From assembly GCA_902562875.1 (NCBI GenBank), contig CACEVB010000005.1, positions 1 to 64,000 on the forward strand: 64,000 bases of DNA, written 5' to 3'. Both the position numbers and the translations under genes were made by a program. Source of the stretch: an uncultured Pelagibacteraceae bacterium. GTDB lineage: Bacteria > Pseudomonadota > Alphaproteobacteria > Pelagibacterales > Pelagibacteraceae. Under the pieces are notes generated by a model, which was not told where the DNA came from, did no database searches, and saw only the letters and a program-made list of their open reading frames with translations. Of the stretch, positions 62,765 through 64,000 are shown in pieces (within the stretch, counting starts at the first letter, position 1; each line of letters opens with the position of its first letter).

Positions 62765-62771
62765 TTTTTTT

Positions 62772-62779
62772 CCCTCCCT
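62772..62779 (-). promoter_or_regulatory. Strong Shine-Dalgarno site of the symporter operon
   Basis: AGGGAGGG on the minus strand, seven bases before the DUF4212 ATG. It is a near-ideal ribosome-binding site in a genome where most genes have none visible, pointing to high translation of the transporter. Confidence 0.8.
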
Positions 62780-62826
62780 ATAGGTTAAAAGATAGAACCA
62801 TACCCATAATCAAATTTAATGGAACC

Positions 62827-62858
62827 CCTAAAAATGCTACTATTTAGCTAATTTTTGG
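62827..62858. repeat. Dyad-symmetric element between the symporter operon and the unknown gene
   Basis: CC-T-AAAAAT-GCTA-CTATT-TAGC-TA-ATTTTT-GG: nested complementary arms with short asymmetric bulges, about 12 paired positions. A possible -10 (TATATT on the minus strand) lies immediately beside it. The position between divergent genes suggests an operator or a structured 5' leader. No known motif recognised. Confidence 0.5.
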
Positions 62859-62884
62859 AATATATAACAACTTAGAGTGGTTAA

Positions 62885-63511
62885 ATGGCACTAAAATATA
62901 GATTCAATCTAAAAGACATCAAGCTTGAGGATTTTAAAGTTTATTTATTTGCTTTGTTCAAGGCTATTTTACCAAAAAAAAAAATAAAGAATTTAAAGGA
63001 TTTAGAGGAATTTATTCAAAAGAAATCTGCTTGGGTTTCACAAGTTACTTTGTATGGATATTTAAAAACAAGGATGGGCACTAAATATGTTCTCCATTTT
63101 GATAATGAAAAATTATTAAGCTCAATAAATAATGCAAAGTGGAATATTTATTCTGTCTCATTACAAGACTTAACATTTTATACTTTTTCTTTTCTGAATC
63201 TGGTAAATAATTATCAAGAAGTTAATCATGCCAAAATAATTTTCAGATCAATTCTAGACCAAGAGATACATAATGGCATGCCTATGGATGTAATAGACAA
63301 AGCAATTAAAGAATTCGATCAAAGGTATGAAAATATAGACTGGAAAAAATATTGTAAAGATTTACCTTTTAATAAAAGTGCTTTAGCTCTTTACGAATGG
63401 GCCCCAATAGGAGAGGAATTAAAAACTTTAGATAGAAAAATAGTTTTAAATTCTATGATACTAAAATGGGACAACATTAAAGATGAATTTCAAAAACTTA
63501 TCAACTTCTAA
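62885..63511 (+). CDS. Unknown protein next to acs and the acetate-type symporter
   Basis: A 208-residue soluble protein, no signal peptide or membrane helix. The start [34 protein letters not shown] is amphipathic and basic; later parts include [34 protein letters not shown] and [29 protein letters not shown] do not recognise a family. It is divergent from the symporter operon and its end overlaps the acs 3' end by four bases, so it may be linked to acetate metabolism. Nothing catalytic is evident. Confidence 0.75.
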   Translation: MALKYRFNLKDIKLEDFKVYLFALFKAILPKKKIKNLKDLEEFIQKKSAWVSQVTLYGYLKTRMGTKYVLHFDNEKLLSSINNAKWNIYSVSLQDLTFYTFSFLNLVNNYQEVNHAKIIFRSILDQEIHNGMPMDVIDKAIKEFDQRYENIDWKKYCKDLPFNKSALALYEWAPIGEELKTLDRKIVLNSMILKWDNIKDEFQKLINF

Positions 63512-64000
63512 ATATTTTTTCTTTCACTAACTAGGCTTTTTACCACTGTAGGATCTGCAAGTGTAGTTGTATCACCGAGTTGATCATGTTCGTTCGCAGC
63601 AATTTTTCTTAATATCCTTCTCATTATTTTGCCGGACCTTGTTTTTGGAAGTCCAGGTGAAAAATGAATTAGATCTGGAGTGGCTATAGGTCCAATTTGC
63701 TTACGAACCCACAATTTTAAATCTCTTTCAAGTTCTCCATTGGGTTCCTCACCTACATTTAATGTTACATAACAATATAACCCGTTACCTTTAATATCAT
63801 GAGGATATCCGACAACTGCAGCCTCGGCTACTTTCGGATGTGCCACAAATGCGCTTTCTATTTCAGCTGTACCTAAATTATGTCCTGAAACAATGATAAC
63901 ATCATCCACTCTCCCAGTTATCCAATAGTAACCGTCTTTGTCTCTTCTGCAACCGTCTCCGGTAAAATACTTTCCATCAAACTGAGAAAAATAAGTATCA
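63508..64000 (-). CDS. acs: Acetyl-CoA synthetase, C-terminal part (runs off window)
   Basis: Activates acetate to acetyl-CoA through acetyl-AMP. Only about 163 C-terminal residues lie in the window; reading is open to the end, so the track start at 63909 (an internal GTG) is not the true start. Visible are [20 protein letters not shown], the hinge [20 protein letters not shown] and [16 protein letters not shown] with the conserved catalytic Lys that is regulated by acetylation. It lies in the same cluster as the symporter, on the same strand. Confidence 0.95.
   Translation of the reverse strand, partial: DTYFSQFDGKYFTGDGCRRDKDGYYWITGRVDDVIIVSGHNLGTAEIESAFVAHPKVAEAAVVGYPHDIKGNGLYCYVTLNVGEEPNGELERDLKLWVRKQIGPIATPDLIHFSPGLPKTRSGKIMRRILRKIAANEHDQLGDTTTLADPTVVKSLVSERKNI

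Noticed and set aside
63508-63909. Complete 133-residue CDS as listed in the ORF track
   Set aside because: The reading frame continues to the window edge with typical Acs sequence; the supposed start is an internal GTG.
1-64000. CRISPR arrays, insertion sequences, prophage or integrase genes
   Set aside because: No regularly spaced repeats, transposase-like ORFs or phage modules were seen; tRNA-Gly at 55989 has no integrase or duplicated end nearby.

Overview
The window looks like a chromosomal segment from the SAR11 clade (Candidatus Pelagibacter or a close relative) of the Alphaproteobacteria. It is very AT-rich (about 30% G+C by eye, not counted), genes abut or overlap by 1-20 bases, no stretch over 300 bases lacks a gene, and I see no insertion sequences, phage genes or CRISPR arrays. 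Gene order also fits Alphaproteobacteria: rho/mnmE/mnmG/rsmG/parA/parB on one side and hemE | ppsR-maf-aroE-coaE-dnaQ-secB on the other, as flanks the mapped Caulobacter origin and the corresponding Rickettsia region.

Layout. 0-8 kb: trpS, murJ, malic enzyme, a BON lipoprotein with rsmI, an LpoA-like periplasmic protein and rdgB. 8-14.5 kb: grpE-dnaK-dnaJ, a 55-residue membrane protein missed by the ORF track, dapB, nth and a PfkB kinase. 14.4-17.8 kb: a 40-residue ArfA-like ribosome-rescue factor (also missed), a pseudo-receiver winged-helix regulator, a YkuD protein, yggS, a ThiE/TenI-like protein and a major porin with its terminator. 18-34.9 kb: DUF3576-leuS-lptE-holA, then leftward parB-parA-rsmG-mnmG-mnmE with two parS-like sites inside rsmG and mnmG, two sulfotransferase-type genes, rho and hemG-hemH-hemE. 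The 285-bp hemE/ppsR gap (34895-35179) is the likely replication origin: genes left of it mostly run leftward, those right of it mostly rightward. 35-46 kb: ppsR-maf-(51-residue membrane protein)-aroE-coaE-dnaQ, secB-fxsA, a Tim44-like gene, an Smr gene, hslVU and hisBHAFE. 46-50.6 kb: malyl-CoA lyase with both subunits of malate-CoA ligase, plus small membrane proteins, a HIT protein and a GNAT protein. 50.6-60.6 kb: lolA, ftsK, ubiH-like, a Lon N-domain protein, a second stand-alone sulfotransferase, tRNA-Gly(GCC), phhB, purH, a heparinase II/III-family protein, rpe and a YggT-like protein. 60.6-64 kb: an acetate-type Na+:solute symporter with its small subunit, an unknown gene and the 3' end of acs.

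How the genes work together. One part is housekeeping around the origin: replication (dnaQ, holA), segregation (parABS, ftsK), tRNA modification, haem, histidine and protein quality control. grpE and hslVU share a promoter-like pattern that resembles RpoH sites and sits almost on the start codons. A second part is C2/C4 carbon metabolism: acetate uptake and activation (symporter, acs), malate/malyl-CoA/glyoxylate interconversion (mcl, mtkA, mtkB) and malic enzyme. No wholly new multi-gene system is demonstrated. The points most worth following are the origin/parS region, the ArfA-like gene, three coupled micro-membrane-protein genes, the hemG-for-hemJ arrangement, an EF-hand loop inside the symporter and several uncharacterised intergenic dyads or alternative hairpins.
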